Shown piece after piece: positions 46,856-57,558 of a DNA stretch of 64,000 nt. The position numbers and the translations under genes are program-made. How positions within the stretch are numbered: position 1 is the first letter of the stretch; every line of letters begins with the position of its first letter. Origin of the DNA: Hordeum vulgare subsp. vulgare. Taxonomy: Eukaryota; Streptophyta; Magnoliopsida; Poales; Poaceae. Where the stretch lies: assembly GCF_904849725.1 (NCBI RefSeq), contig NC_058520.1:537282083-537346082 (forward strand), read 5' to 3'. The notes beneath the pieces are model-generated. The model was not told the origin of the DNA. It made no database searches and was given only the letters and a program-made list of their open reading frames with translations.

Positions 46856-49226
46856 CGGGTCAAGCGATTTTTCAAGGTGTGTGTAGGCAAGTAGGTCGAC
46901 GGGTTAGGCGACCTAGTATCAGGTGGTGGGCAAGTTCATTTCGATCGTCTTAGACAATTTCTCAAGGCGTGTGGGTCTGTGTGTAGGCGAGTAGGCCGAC
47001 GGGTTAGGCGACCTAGCACCCGCTGATGGGCAAGTTCGTTTCAGCCTAGGCGGTTTTTCAAGGTGTGTGTGTGTGCGCGTGCGCGTGTGTGTGTAGGTAA
47101 GTAGGTCGGACGGTTAGGCGACCTAGCACCGAGTGGCGGGCGAGTTTGTTTCGGCCGGCTTGGGCGATCTCTCAAGGGTGTTGGTGTGTGTGTGGGCAAG
47201 TAGGTCGACGCGTTAGGCGACCTAGCACCGGTGATGGGCGAGTTTGCTTTTGGCTTGCTTAGGCGATTTTTCAAGGGGGTGGGGTGTGTGTAGGCGAATA
47301 GGTCGGAGGGTTAGGTTTCCGAGCATCGGGTGGCGGGCGAGTTCGTTTCGGCTGGCTTAGGTGATTTCTCAAGGGGTGTGTGGGGGTGTGTGTGTATGCG
47401 AGTAGGCCTACGGGTTAGGCGACCTAGCACCTGATGGTGGGCGAGTTCGTTTCGGCCAACTTAGGCGATTTTTCAAAGTGTGTGTGTGTGTGTGTGTAGG
47501 TGAGTAGGTCGGCGGGTTAGGCGACCTAGCACCGAGTGGCAGACGAGTTCGTTTCGGACAGCTTGGGCGATTTCTCAAAGGGTGTGGGCGTTTGTGTGGG
47601 CGAGTAAGTCAACGGGTTAGGCGACCTAGCACCCTATGGTGGGCGAGTTTGCTTTTGGCCTGCTTAGGCGATTTTTCAAGGGGTGTGGGGTGTGTGTAGG
47701 AGAATAAGTCGACGGGTTAGGCGACCGAGCACCGAGTGGCGGGCAAGTTCGTTTCGGCCGGCTTAGGCGATTTCTCAAGGGGTGTGTGGGTGTGTGTGGG
47801 CGAGTAGGTCGGCGGGTTAGGCGACCTAGAACCGAGTGGCGGGCGAGTTCGTTTCGGCCGGCTTGGGCGATTTCTCAAAGGGTGTGGCCGTTTGTGTGGG
47901 CGAGTAGGTCGACGGGTTAGGCGACCTAGCACCCTATGGTGGGCAAGTTTGCTTTTGGCATGCTTAGGCGATTTTTCAAGGGTTTTGGGGTGTGTGTAGG
48001 CGAATAGATCAACGGGTTAGGCGACCAAGCACCGAGTGGCGGGCGAGTTCGTTTCGGTCAGCTTAGGCGATTTCTCAAGGGATGTGTGGGGTGTGTGTGG
48101 GCGAGTAGGTCGACGGGTTAGGCGACCTAGCACCCGATGGTGGGTGAGTTTGCTTTTGGCCTGCTTAGGCCATTTTTCAAGGAGTGTGGGGTGTGTGTAG
48201 GCGAATATGTCGATGGGTTAGGCTACCGAGCACATGGTGGCGGGCGAGTTCGTTTCGGTTGGCTTAGGCGATTTCTCAAGGGGTGTGTGGGGGTGTGTGT
48301 AGGCGAGTAGGCCGACGGATTAGGCGACGTAGCACCCGATGGTGGGCGAGTTCGTTTTGGCCGGCTTAGTATTTTTTAAGGGGTGTGGGTGTGGGTGTAG
48401 GCGAGTAGGTCGGCGGGTTAGGTGACCTAGCAAGGGGGGGGGGGGTGTGCGAGTTCGTTTTAGCCTGCTTAGGCTATTTCTCAAGGGCTGTGGGTGTGTG
48501 TGTAGGCGAACAGGTCGGCGGGTTAGGCGCCGAGCACGGAGTGGAGGGCGAGTTCGTTTTGACCGGCTTAGGCTATTTCTCAAGGGGTGTGGGTGTGTGT
48601 GTAGGCGAGTAGGTCGACAGGTTAGGTGACCTAGCAACGGGGGTGGGCGAGTTCGTTTTAGCCGACTTAGGCTATTTCTCAAGGGGTGTGGGTGTGTGTA
48701 GGCGAGTAGGTCGGCGGGTTAGGCGACCTAGCAGTCGGGTGGTGGGCGAGTTCGTTTCGATTGGCTTAGGCTATTTCTCAAGGGGTGTGGGTGTCTGTAG
48801 GCGAGTACGTCAGCAAGGTTAGGTGACCTAGCAACGGGGGTGGGCGAGTTCGTTTTAGCCGGCTTAGGCTATTTCTCAAGGGGTGTGGGTGTGTGTGTAG
48901 GCGAGTAGTTCGACGGGTTAGGCAACCTAACACCGGGTGGTGGGCTGAGTTTGTTTCGGACGGCTTAGACAATTTCTCAAGGGGTGTGGGTGTATGTAGA
49001 CGAATAGGCCGACGAGTTAGACTACCTAGCATCCGATGGTGGACGAGTTTGTTTCAGCCGGCTTAGGCAATTTCTCAAGGGGTGCGGTTTGTGTGTGTTG
49101 GCGAATAGGTTAGTGGGTTAGGTGACCTAGCATCTGGGGGTGGGCAAGTTTGTTTCGTCCAACTTAGGCGATTTTTCAAGGGATGTGGATGTGTGTGTTG
49201 GCGAATAGGTCGGTGGGCTAGGCATA
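46856..49226. repeat. Tandem repeat array, about 24 copies of a ~100-bp unit
   Basis: A unit near 100 bp recurs about 24 times. Its landmarks are GGTTAGGCGACCTAGCACC, GGGCGAGTTCGTTTCGGCC, GGCTTAGGCGATTTCTCAAG and a GT-rich tract before GGCGAGTAGGTCG. The landmark GGTTAGG starts near 46905, 47002, 47110, 47210, 47309, 47412, 47515 and so on to 49110. Variants alternate in a three-unit pattern in the middle (47515-47815 is nearly the same as 47815-48115) and a two-unit pattern later (48615 and 48815 types). It matches no satellite I can name. Confidence 0.95.
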
Positions 49227-49277
49227 ATTAGATGGAGGATTAGTACTGCCCGAGTAGACGAGGAGAAGAAGATGTAA

Positions 49278-49550
49278 GGACATGTACAATGATTCTATCT
49301 TAGGAGTGCCACATAAGATAAATGATGAGGTGGAGGAGAGAGAACTCGAAAAAAAAAGCTTTGCCTTCTTTTATTTAAGAGAAGATAAGAGGTGATTTCC
49401 TAGCACAATATGTCTCATCATGTTTTAAGGAATAACTAATTATAGAAGATAAGGCTAAGTGATAATCCATTGTAGACTCTTTTTTTTGTCATCTCTAAAT
49501 TACATGCAAGATTTAAGATAAAAATATCTTATTAATTATTGTACATGCCC
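49278..49550. mobile_element. PIF/Harbinger-like (Tourist-type) MITE, 273 bp
   Basis: Ends GGACATGTACAATGATT and ATTATTGTACATGCCC form inverted repeats, flanked by TAA at 49275-49277 and 49551-49553. A 3-bp TAA target is typical of PIF/Harbinger. AT-rich interior, no ORF. Confidence 0.85.
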
Positions 49551-49553
49551 TAA

Positions 49554-51033
49554 TGCGGTTCGTTCGAGCGGGAGGCACGGTGGTCACGCTAAGGTAAAGC
49601 TCAGCTCAGCGGGCAGAGCCGTAAAAAAAACGCAGTTCAGATTTGGACTGAGGCTAATTGGTTTGAACAAAACAACACTTATGAATGGCAAGGAAAACAT
49701 CCACGGCATCATGGGTTTGACCAGCCAGGCAGTAATAATACCAAACAGTAGCTACGCTCGTTCATGCGCTCTTTTCTGCCCATAAAATCCAAATTAGTTA
49801 TACTCTAATTCTATCTTCCCACTAACCAAATCCAAATGGTAGCTACCTCGATGAATTCGCACTGCTCTCACTCCACTGTAAGCCTGACCGCGATTTAGAA
49901 AATGGACCATCGACCACAATTCATTCAAAATACCAGTGAATTTAATACTACACCATAGCAATCGTCAGTTAACACTAAACTTCGCCCCTGGAACAACTCT
50001 GCCACTCTGCTGAAAAATAAATATTAACAAGATTTTATCACTGAATTCTTGGCTTTTTACTCGACGCTCTGAAATTCTGAATCGATAACTTGAACTGTCC
50101 ATTTTCGCAGAAATGCCAACTTACCAATTTAAATGGGTAGCAGTACAACAATTGAAGTCTAAATAAAAGCCGAGGAGACGGATCAACAGAACGAGTTAAC
50201 CTTACTCCTAATCCTAAATGGAGCCCCATGATACATTCGTACAATTCAGCTCTGATCTTAGTCTAGCTAACCAGGCAACAAGAACAGAAGCACGACTCGA
50301 GACAAAGCAAGAGAAGATAGTACCATCAAATTTGGTCGTGGATCCATCGCATCCATGGCAGGCAGTGGCCGCAGATCAGGCTATCAGACGAGCAACTTTT
50401 CGAGGCGGAGCCGGATCTCGCGGACCCTAATCCTGGAGAAGGCAGTCGGGTTCCATGGTGGTGGCGCGGCAGCGCAGCCCGATCTAGATGACGCGGGTCG
50501 TGGACCTCATACCTGGAGCTAGTGGGGGAGGTGAGTGCTTGGGCCTCGTCGCCGTCGTGGCGGAGGGGGGTGAGGGATGAGCAGGGGAGGGCCACGACCT
50601 GGATCCATGGCTCCACGGTGGCCTGCACCGCACCGTCACCGGGAAGGAGCCGGGTCGGGGAGCTCGGGGTTGAGCCAGCACGATGGTGGGCTTGGCCGGC
50701 TGGTGGATTGGTTTGTCGACCAGGTGGCACCTGAAGTGGGGACGCGCGCGCGATAGAACATCGTGCGGTTCCCAGCCGGCCGCTCAATCGCGTGAAATAG
50801 CGCGCGGAGTAGTATTTAGGAAGTGCAAATATATACAAAAGTTACTTACCAAAACATAGTGGTAAACGCTTTGAGTACCGTCATAAACACACGAACCAAC
50901 AAATGAAACTACAAATTAATTAATGATGGATGCTTGCACGGACACCGCGTGCGCCGTGCCTTTGTCCAGCTAGTTACTTTTATGCTTCTTAACAAATAAC
51001 AACGCTAAGCTGCAGCCAGAGTTCCAAGCTACC
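49554..51033. other. Intergenic with a GC-rich block
   Basis: AT-rich to about 50330, GC-rich 50330-50800. The long minus-strand frame in the GC block (50326-50838) has no recognisable domain and a plus-strand counterpart, so it is not called. 50840-51033 may be the original 3' flank of the RING gene. Confidence 0.4.
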
Positions 51034-51036
51034 TAA

Positions 51037-52030
51037 GAGCATCTCCAACAGCCGCGCTTCGCGCCGCGGTCAAAAAATGTATTTACAGCGCGCGCCGGCT
51101 GGTTTAGCGCATAAATAGGCGCTGGCTCCAACAGCCGCGCTATAATGCAGCGCGCGCTGCTTCGGCAGTGCCCAAAAATGCAGCACGCGCAACACGCACA
51201 AACCACATATACATTTCAAAAAATAGAAGAAAAACGATCAAACAAACAAAATAAATCAATAATAAATAGGAGAAAAATGTGCTGCCTGCTTAACATTATC
51301 ATCATCATCACCAGCAGCAGCTACTATCAAGTACTCCACTCCTATAAAACAAGTACTACGAGAGTAGTAGAGTACCTACGTACCCTGCCGCAGCGGGCTT
51401 AAGCCATTCCGAAGCAAAGCCGTGGCAGCTCCGGCCTTAGCCTCCGCTGCCGCTGCTGTCCGGGGCGACGGCGCAGAGAGAGCGCGGCGGGAAGAACAAC
51501 AGGAGGAAAAAGATGGCGGTGGCGCGGCTGGGCGGCGGCCGCGGGGGCTTCTTCGGGGCGGTGCGGCGGCTAAGGATGCGGTGGGTGGCGGCGGCCTACC
51601 GGCGGGCGCTGCGTCGGCTGCGCGCCTTCTACGCCCGGGCGCTGGAGGACCTCCTCGAGGGCGCGGCGGCCGTCAGCTCGCTGCACTTGCACTACGCTGG
51701 CGCCGACTGCTCGTTCGACGACGGCGGCGCGGGGATAGGCCGGGGAAGCGCTGAACGGTCGCCGGGGGCGCGAGCGGCGGCGGCGACGCGGTCGCGAGAG
51801 TGCAGAGCGAGCGCAGGAGAGAGCAGGAGCGAGCGCGGGAGAGTCGCGCGCGCGGGAGCCGGCGCAGCAAATAATGGGCGCGGGATTGCGTTTCAGCCAG
51901 CGCGCTGAATTGAAAATGACGCGCGCGCCGTTTTTGCGCGTCCGCTGGAGCTGCCGCCGCGTTGCGCGCGTGCTAAAAACTGCCTTTTTTACGGCGCAAC
52001 GCTTGTATAGCGTGACTGTTGGAGATGCTC
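51037..52030. mobile_element. Harbinger-like non-autonomous element with captured GC-rich sequence (994 bp)
   Basis: Perfect 15-bp terminal inverted repeats GAGCATCTCCAACAG/CTGTTGGAGATGCTC with TAA at 51034-51036 and 52031-52033. Subterminal sequence repeats CTCCAACAGCCGCGCT (51128-51143). The interior (51410-51900) is very GC-rich and holds a good ORF, as in Pack-type elements that carry host gene pieces. There is no transposase. Confidence 0.82.
51513..51908 (+). CDS. Captured GC-rich ORF inside the Harbinger-like element
   Basis: 131 codons. The first 75 or so look like genuine protein (MRWVAAAYRRALRRLRAFYA, then LEDLLEGAAAVSSLHLHYAG): a basic amphipathic helix followed by a patch ending in CSFDD. 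After residue 76 the composition turns to low-complexity Arg/Ala/Ser and runs into the element's terminal region, suggesting the capture ends there. Leader-like sequence with GAGAGAGCG precedes the ATG. I cannot name the donor gene. Confidence 0.45.
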   Translation: MAVARLGGGRGGFFGAVRRLRMRWVAAAYRRALRRLRAFYARALEDLLEGAAAVSSLHLHYAGADCSFDDGGAGIGRGSAERSPGARAAAATRSRECRASAGESRSERGRVARAGAGAANNGRGIAFQPAR

Positions 52031-52035
52031 TAAGA

Positions 52036-53738
52036 TCACAGCAGCGGGGCTTTGCAAATTGCACAGCGTGCATTGTCCTGTTTCCTGACCTGCTTCTTGA
52101 TGCAGCTGAGGTGGAAGAGGTGGGTGCAAGGCAGCACCGCCACCTTCTCCCCAGCTGCAAAATTCTCCACGCATATCACGCAAGCCGAATAGGCGCTGCC
52201 TGCCTCCGTAGCCGCCCCTCCTGGCGGGTATAACTCTGTGGGAAGCTTCAGACGAAGTGCACTAATCCATCTGCGCATAACTACGAAGATGCGTCGTAGG
52301 AGGATGAACGATGTCAGTATCAAGATTGGGCCACCGCAGACGCCGGCAACGATGGCAAGCTTCTTCATCGTGCCATCGTCTTGTTCCTGCTTGTCCTGAC
52401 TCAGTGAAGGCATCCTGCAGCAAATCTTGGCAGGCAAGATTTTTTTTATCACATATGTCACACGTACACAAAATTCAGTCATAACTGAAGAATCTTTCCT
52501 ACTTCTAAAGATTTGAGGCGTGGAACAAAATGCAATAGAATAAAAAAGGGTCTGCCTCAGTCGACTTATGTCAGCGTGTGTTAGCATACAAGTGTCAAGG
52601 CCTTTTCGTGTTTGCCCCGTCGGCCTGCTTTTCTTTTATTTGTTTTTTTTGGCTGGGTTGTCTCATACGCAGGCTGTGTCTTCCTTTCTGGGCTGGGCTT
52701 CTGTCCTACAGTTTTTATTTTGTCGTTTTTTTTTACTTCTTTGCGTGTATGTAGGTCAAAAAGGAAAAAAAAAATCTGAAGGGAAAATGGACATGCAAAA
52801 GGGCTGCATCAATTTCTGATTATGCATCAGCGAGCGGAAGGTACACTCCGCTGTATCATAGAATTAAAAAAATCCCAGTTTTTAAACAAACCGGCCAAAT
52901 TATGATAATATTCGTAACAACTATTTATCCAGTGCACGATACCACTTACAGAGGAACAACTATTTTCGAAATTATTTATATTAATAAAAACATGTACTCC
53001 TATCTAACAAAGAAATAAAAAATAAATACAAAAGCAAAAAGGTGAAAAAGAAGAAACATGCCGATGCGTGAGCTTGCAACTGCAGTATACGGCAATATAT
53101 TTCATTTGAAGATAAAAATAAAACTAAAAACATAATTTCATGGATGGAGGGACATGCAACTGGTAGGTTTAATTAAAAATGCAAAAAATGTGTACAACTC
53201 TAGTGAAGTAACTGCCACAGAACTACCAGCTGGCCCAAACTGAACAGAACGGGTTCAGTACTTACTTCGTGGTATCCTTGCAGGTGGGCACTTGAGCAAG
53301 GGGATGACACTTCGGTACTGCAGCAACACGAAGAGATTGGCAAATCAGGGGTCAAAGCAGTCAAGGCAGGGGAAGAGAAGCAGAGTGCAGAGATCCATGG
53401 GGAAGGAGAGAAGCAACGTGGTTTGACTATGGCCCTGTGGGTGGAGCCATGGAGAAGCAGATGGGGAGAAGGAGCAGCAGGTGAGGAGAAGAAGAAGCAG
53501 AGGCGGAGGAGAAAAGAGGAGACTTACCAGAGTGGCGGGGGCGGTGAGGCAGGCTCTGGAAGACAACTTAGCGACGCAGTGACCTCACCGGGTTGCGCCA
53601 GAGGAGGAGATTTAAGATGATGAGGCCGCCGGCGCAGAACTGAGCCGTGGAAGGTGGTGCTCAAGCTGCAGCTGCCTGCCGCCGCCTAGGGATCCAGAGA
53701 GGAGAAACCGAGAGAGCTCTGCTCTCAGTATTTAGTAT
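52036..53738 (-). CDS. RING-H2 finger protein, membrane-anchored, ATL-like
   Basis: The coding part is one minus-strand exon, ATG 52413 to TGA 52038-52036, 125 residues, preceded by acceptor CTGCAG. A membrane segment is at residues 19-46 (KLAIVAGVCGGPILILTSFI onward). The RING-H2 ligands are C78, C81, C96, H98, H101, C104, C117 and C120 (C3H2C3), so an E3 ubiquitin ligase role at a membrane is likely. The conserved Trp after C104 and Pro after C117 of typical ATL proteins are missing. Two upstream non-coding exons fit: one ending at 53528 (donor GTAAGT) and 53317-53266 (acceptor CTGCAG, donor GTAAGT). A TATA-like ATATAAG is near 53766, giving a start near 53738. The frame opens further upstream (52587), but the splice acceptor argues for 52413. 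A Harbinger-like element begins 2 bp plus its TAA past the stop. Confidence 0.75.
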
Positions 53739-54048
53739 GGTTTGCATCTCTGTCCTCCTTACCCTCTTATATTTCAGAAATGGTAACTAGCCCACAAAAA
53801 AATCACTGTGTTTTTGGACTGAAGAATTTTCCTCTTATCCTGGTGGTTGGAGCTTTACGTGTATAGTATCCTGGATTTATGGGATCATAACCTATCCTGG
53901 ATTCATTTGATCATAGTCCATATTTAATCTTTCTCTTTTGGTCATAAGATACTATATTTATGTTTGGTGATTAGCTTATGCTTACCCTTTTGTCATCACT
54001 TATCCTGTTGGAGAACCTGTGATATGTAGCTCAATACAAAGCAGAGAA
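53739..54048. other. Intergenic between RING gene and PP2C fragment
   Basis: Presumed promoter of the minus-strand RING gene. No other feature seen. Confidence 0.45.
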
Positions 54049-54052
54049 AATA

Positions 54053-54078
54053 TAGATAGATAGATAGATAGATAGATA
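54053..54078. repeat. (TAGA)n microsatellite
   Basis: Six and a half perfect TAGA units. Confidence 0.95.
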
Positions 54079-54111
54079 ACATGAGCCAACATTTGATTGC
54101 TGTAATATCAG

Positions 54112-54581
54112 GCGTCAAGATCCACTGGTGATGTTTACTTGAAGAAGCCGGAGTCTAGCATGGCCCTGTTATATGTGTTGAAGAGGCCAGCTCTTGCTGC
54201 TGAACCACAAATTCATGTTCGCCAGCTCAAACCAACTGAGCAGTTTCGGATATTTGCCTCGGACAGTCTTTGGGAGCACCTTAGTGATGCTGCTGCTGTG
54301 CAAATTGTCTTCAAGAACCCAAGAACGGTAGGTTCTGATATATCAGTATCATTTGGCCTTCCCACCATGGGGTTTTTCCTCTGTATATGAATGATCTGTT
54401 AGACATATTAAATAACGCCAAGGTTGTGTGAAATAATTTGTGCAGGGTATAGCAAACCGATTAGTTCGGGGTGCCTTGAGAGGCCATGAAGAAGAGAGAG
54501 GTCAGTGTGCATTACCTGAAGAGGATAGAGCGGCGTGTGTGGCGTCATTTCCACCATGACATCAATGTCTTCATGGTGTAG
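54112..54581 (+). pseudogene. PP2C (clade-D-like protein phosphatase 2C) gene fragment
   Basis: Exon A, 54112-54327 (72 codons), starts after ATATCAG and encodes SRSTGDVYLKKPE, LKPTEQFRIFASDSLWEHLS and AVQIVFKNPRT. It is followed by GTAGGT. Exon B starts at 54446 after TTGTGCAG with GIANRLVRGALRG and, after a frame change near 54497, reads YLKRIERRVWRHFHHDINVF to a TAG at 54579. These are the last two exons of a plant clade-D PP2C. In such enzymes the Asp in FASDGLW and the Asp-Asp in the HDD motif bind the metal ions; here they read FASDSLW and HHDIN, so one Asp is His. The frameshift, the missing N-terminal exons and the changed metal ligand mark a non-functional fragment. Confidence 0.8.
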
Positions 54582-54744
54582 CTCAATCGGCACCGGCTTC
54601 GCAGTCAGGCCAGGGTCGTGGACTCGAGCAGCAACTGCACAAGCGCTCTGGTAGACATCTACTCCTCCAGCTCTGCCCAGTCTGTGCAGCCACGGCAGGC
54701 TTACCGTGACTCTTGTTAATAGTTTTTTTCTCTGGCATGGTGCT

Positions 54745-55307
54745 AATTAGAAAATGATGTGGAAAGCTAAAATTACTCTTAAAATGCAAGATTTTCCTCT
54801 GGCACTTTTCCAAACTGCAATCCTAAGTAGAGATGTTACGAAAGGAAAACAAGGTGGCCTGATGACAATGTATGTTCTTTTTGTAACCACACAGGAGGAA
54901 TCAGGGCAACACCCCATTCTTTTAGTGTTCTATTGCTAAGAGTGGTTTGGCATGTTGCTGGTTAATTTTTCGGGATTGAGTGCTGCCCCAATAGTATTTT
55001 TGTATTTAGCAGTTCTATTCTTGGTGTGATGCTTATTTCCCATCTGGTGGTGAAAGGCTGGGTTGGGGGCTATATGCTGGGCTATTTGGTTGGTTCGGAA
55101 CAAAAAGCAACCTTTAAAAAGAAGATGATCAAGTCTCCTTCCGAAATTGTTTTTGCCGCCTGCTCTCTCTTGGTGTATTGGGTAGGTCTTCAGAAGGGAG
55201 GTAGCTTGAAGGAGCTGCTCAACATCAATGCCGCCGACAATGCCGATGCTTTGCCAAGTGAGAGATTCAAGGAACTTCTGGATGGAGATGGTGACATCGT
55301 CATTTAG
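54745..55307 (+). pseudogene. LINE ORF2 C-terminal fragment (zf-RVT region)
   Basis: Frames at 54754-54939 (MMWKAKITLKMQDFPLALFQ) and 55026-55307 (FKKKMIKSPSEIVFAACSLL, YWVGLQKGG) resemble the zf-RVT and C-terminal tail of grass LINE ORF2 proteins, from memory. The frame is interrupted between them (TGA/TAA around 54938-55020). The end SERFKELLDGDGDIVI is followed by a TAG. No poly-A tail or target duplication was found. Confidence 0.5.
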
Positions 55308-55912
55308 AGCCTGGGATCATTCTAGTGAAGACAGTAATTTGGCCCACGGGTTAATTTTTGTCCGCTCGATTGCAAAGTGATATGAACTGTAGTTCATCAA
55401 CAATACGCGAGGACAACTAGTGCTGACTGTCACTGACGCTCCTTCACCAAGTCGTCGTGGTGCTCCTCTCCTCCCTGGCAGCAAGCGCCCCCTTCCCTTT
55501 ATAGCAAGTCGTGACACTCTCCTCCCCCATTTGTAGCAAGTTATGATGACGAGATCAACGCAACCGTAAAAGGCCGACCATCGTAAAAAATGGGTGTTGT
55601 TGCAAGCTGGAGCCAAGCGTTGCAACAGCTAGGATGGGATACCTTGATGCTCCAAGGCGGGGCATCCAATGCTGTGAGGCGACAGAGTTTTGCGACGCGA
55701 CCGACGATGCTGGAAGAAGTGCCGCGAGCGTCAGACAATGCTAAGGAGGTGATGGTATTTGTGACGCTGTCGACGATGCGGCGATCGGCACATCGCAACC
55801 TTGCATGCATTGCTGCGACGAGGGGGCGTTTTGTTGCGAACCACTAAGAAAGCCGTGGGTCGGGCGTACTGCAACAACGGTCGATGATGCTGCCATGAGG
55901 TTGGATGATGCT
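55308..55912. other. Intergenic
   Basis: GC-moderate sequence with overlapping frames on both strands and no recognised family. Confidence 0.4.
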
Positions 55913-55943
55913 TCCTTTTTCTTTTTGAGGCAATCTTAATAAC

Positions 55944-56392
55944 TGTTGGCTTTTCGCCCTTAGGATCGAACACATGACCAGCTTACAGCTCGACTAGTCG
56001 TGTACGTGCAACTCGGCTCAACGTATACGAACTAGCTGTAGCACTCGATATCTCGCCGGCGCTCACGCAAACACCGGGACCAAAACACACGCACGCGAAC
56101 GCAGCAACACGAAGATGGCCAGAGGCACGTGTCGTGCCTCGTAATAATCTATTTATTGTTTTTCTCATTTTTCTGGTGTACAAAACTCACGTCTACCGTT
56201 GCTTATATAGATGCAACAATGATTCCCAACCCAAAAGCTGACTCGTGAACTAAACCGACTCAAACTACGCTTTCCTATTTTACCTGAACATGTAGACTAC
56301 TAGTGCCACACACGATCACTTTCCTAGACTAATTACCGGCAAGCTGATCAAACTACCAATCCTAACTAAGGTATGTTTGGATTATTCCAACA
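55944..56392 (-). repeat. 3' LTR of the Gag-only element
   Basis: Carries about 12 bp (ACGTCTACCGTT region near 56190) absent from the sister LTR. Confidence 0.9.
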
Positions 56393-56651
56393 TTCACCCC
56401 CTAATACAAACTTTCGACTCGGAAACTTAGAACCCACACATCACTTGGATTACCAGCCCACGCCGTCACATCTTAGCGTGCTACATGCAGATTAAACACA
56501 TAGCCTCTCATACAGGAACTCAACTTAACTGGTGCGCATCCATCTTCACGCTAGCCTTCGTCTTCTCGCCAAGACACACTAAAGACTTAGACACAAATTT
56601 TTTTTAAAGACATGACTCTTTTTTTGTTTTTTTTCCGCCGCAGCTTCTTCA

Positions 56652-57449
56652 TCAAAGCAACCCTGGGCCGTCATCCACGCCCACTTTAGCTAGTTGCAGA
56701 ATCTCGTGCTCCTTCTTTGCCTCCTTCCGCAGATCAGGACACTCTCGAGAATAGTGTCCATAGTTCTGACAATTGTAGCACCAAACTTTAGATTTGTCAA
56801 ACTTCATGTACTTCTGCTTATCTTTCTCTTTATTGCGCGAGAACATCAAATGCTCCTCTTCTTGGTCGCGTTCCCGTCCTTTCAATGTCAACTCATAGGT
56901 CTTTAGCCGCCCGATCACCTCCATCACCGATATCTTCGTCACATCGCCCGACTGCTCGATGGTGCCAACGATCGGTAAAAACTTGTCGGGAACAGCTCGT
57001 AGTAATTTCTCCACAACCACGATGTCCTCCATCTTTGATCCGAGAGCTCGCATCTCATTAACCAGGGAGGTTAGTTTTAACGCAAATTCACCAACCCCTT
57101 CTGACGCCTTCATGCTCATCCTCTCGAACTCCCTCCTTAGAGCTTGAACACGTGCCTTCTTGACACGATCATCTCCAGCATGCATCTCCTTGAGCGCTTG
57201 CCAAGCTTCCTTTGCCGTCTCTTTCTCCGATATGGACATGAAAACAGCATCAGACACACCTTGGGCTATGATGGCGAAAGCCTCTTGGTCCTTTGTCTCT
57301 TCGACCGCGCCTTCACCTTCCACTGCTGCCCAAACTCCACGCCCACGCATGAAGATCTTCATCTTCGCAGCCCACACCCCATAATTGTCACCATCAAGCA
57401 TGGGGTACTGGATGGTCACACCACCACCACTCGCCTTCGAAGTCGACAT
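56652..57449 (-). CDS. Gag protein of the Gag-only Copia element
   Basis: 265 codons from ATG 57449 (MSTSKASGGG); an in-frame ATG upstream at 57557 lies in the primer-site region and is less likely. DUF4219/UBN2-type Gag: YPMLDGDNYGVWAAKMKIFM at the start, LPIVGTIEQSGD and LKTYELTLKGRE in the C-terminal half. A zinc knuckle CYNCQNYGHYSREC is at residues 224-237. The frame is fully open and ends right after the knuckle, so this is a deliberate-looking, self-contained Gag and not a broken gag-pol. It would package its own RNA with enzymes from a Copia partner. The 56405-56651 stretch after it is non-coding. Confidence 0.92.
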   Translation of the reverse strand: MSTSKASGGGVTIQYPMLDGDNYGVWAAKMKIFMRGRGVWAAVEGEGAVEETKDQEAFAIIAQGVSDAVFMSISEKETAKEAWQALKEMHAGDDRVKKARVQALRREFERMSMKASEGVGEFALKLTSLVNEMRALGSKMEDIVVVEKLLRAVPDKFLPIVGTIEQSGDVTKISVMEVIGRLKTYELTLKGRERDQEEEHLMFSRNKEKDKQKYMKFDKSKVWCYNCQNYGHYSRECPDLRKEAKKEHEILQLAKVGVDDGPGLL

Positions 57450-57558
57450 GATCCTCTTCTTCGATTTTCCGTCGTCCGTGGCACAACTTGACGACGACGA
57501 CAACTCCACCTGACACAACTTGACGGCGAAGCCTCCACACCTTGCTCTAGATACCAAT

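Noticed and set aside
48320..48682. 120-aa minus-strand ORF with a 33-residue protein repeat
   Set aside because: It is the translation of ~99-bp DNA repeat units; frames on the other strand are open for the same reason. Not evidence of a protein.
50326..50838. 170-aa minus-strand ORF in GC-rich DNA
   Set aside because: Low-complexity Pro/Ser/His-rich, overlapped by open frames on the other strand, no splice or domain support.
56652..57557. 301-aa version of the Gag starting at 57557
   Set aside because: Its first 36 codons overlap the primer-binding region; the ATG at 57449 gives a normal Copia Gag start.
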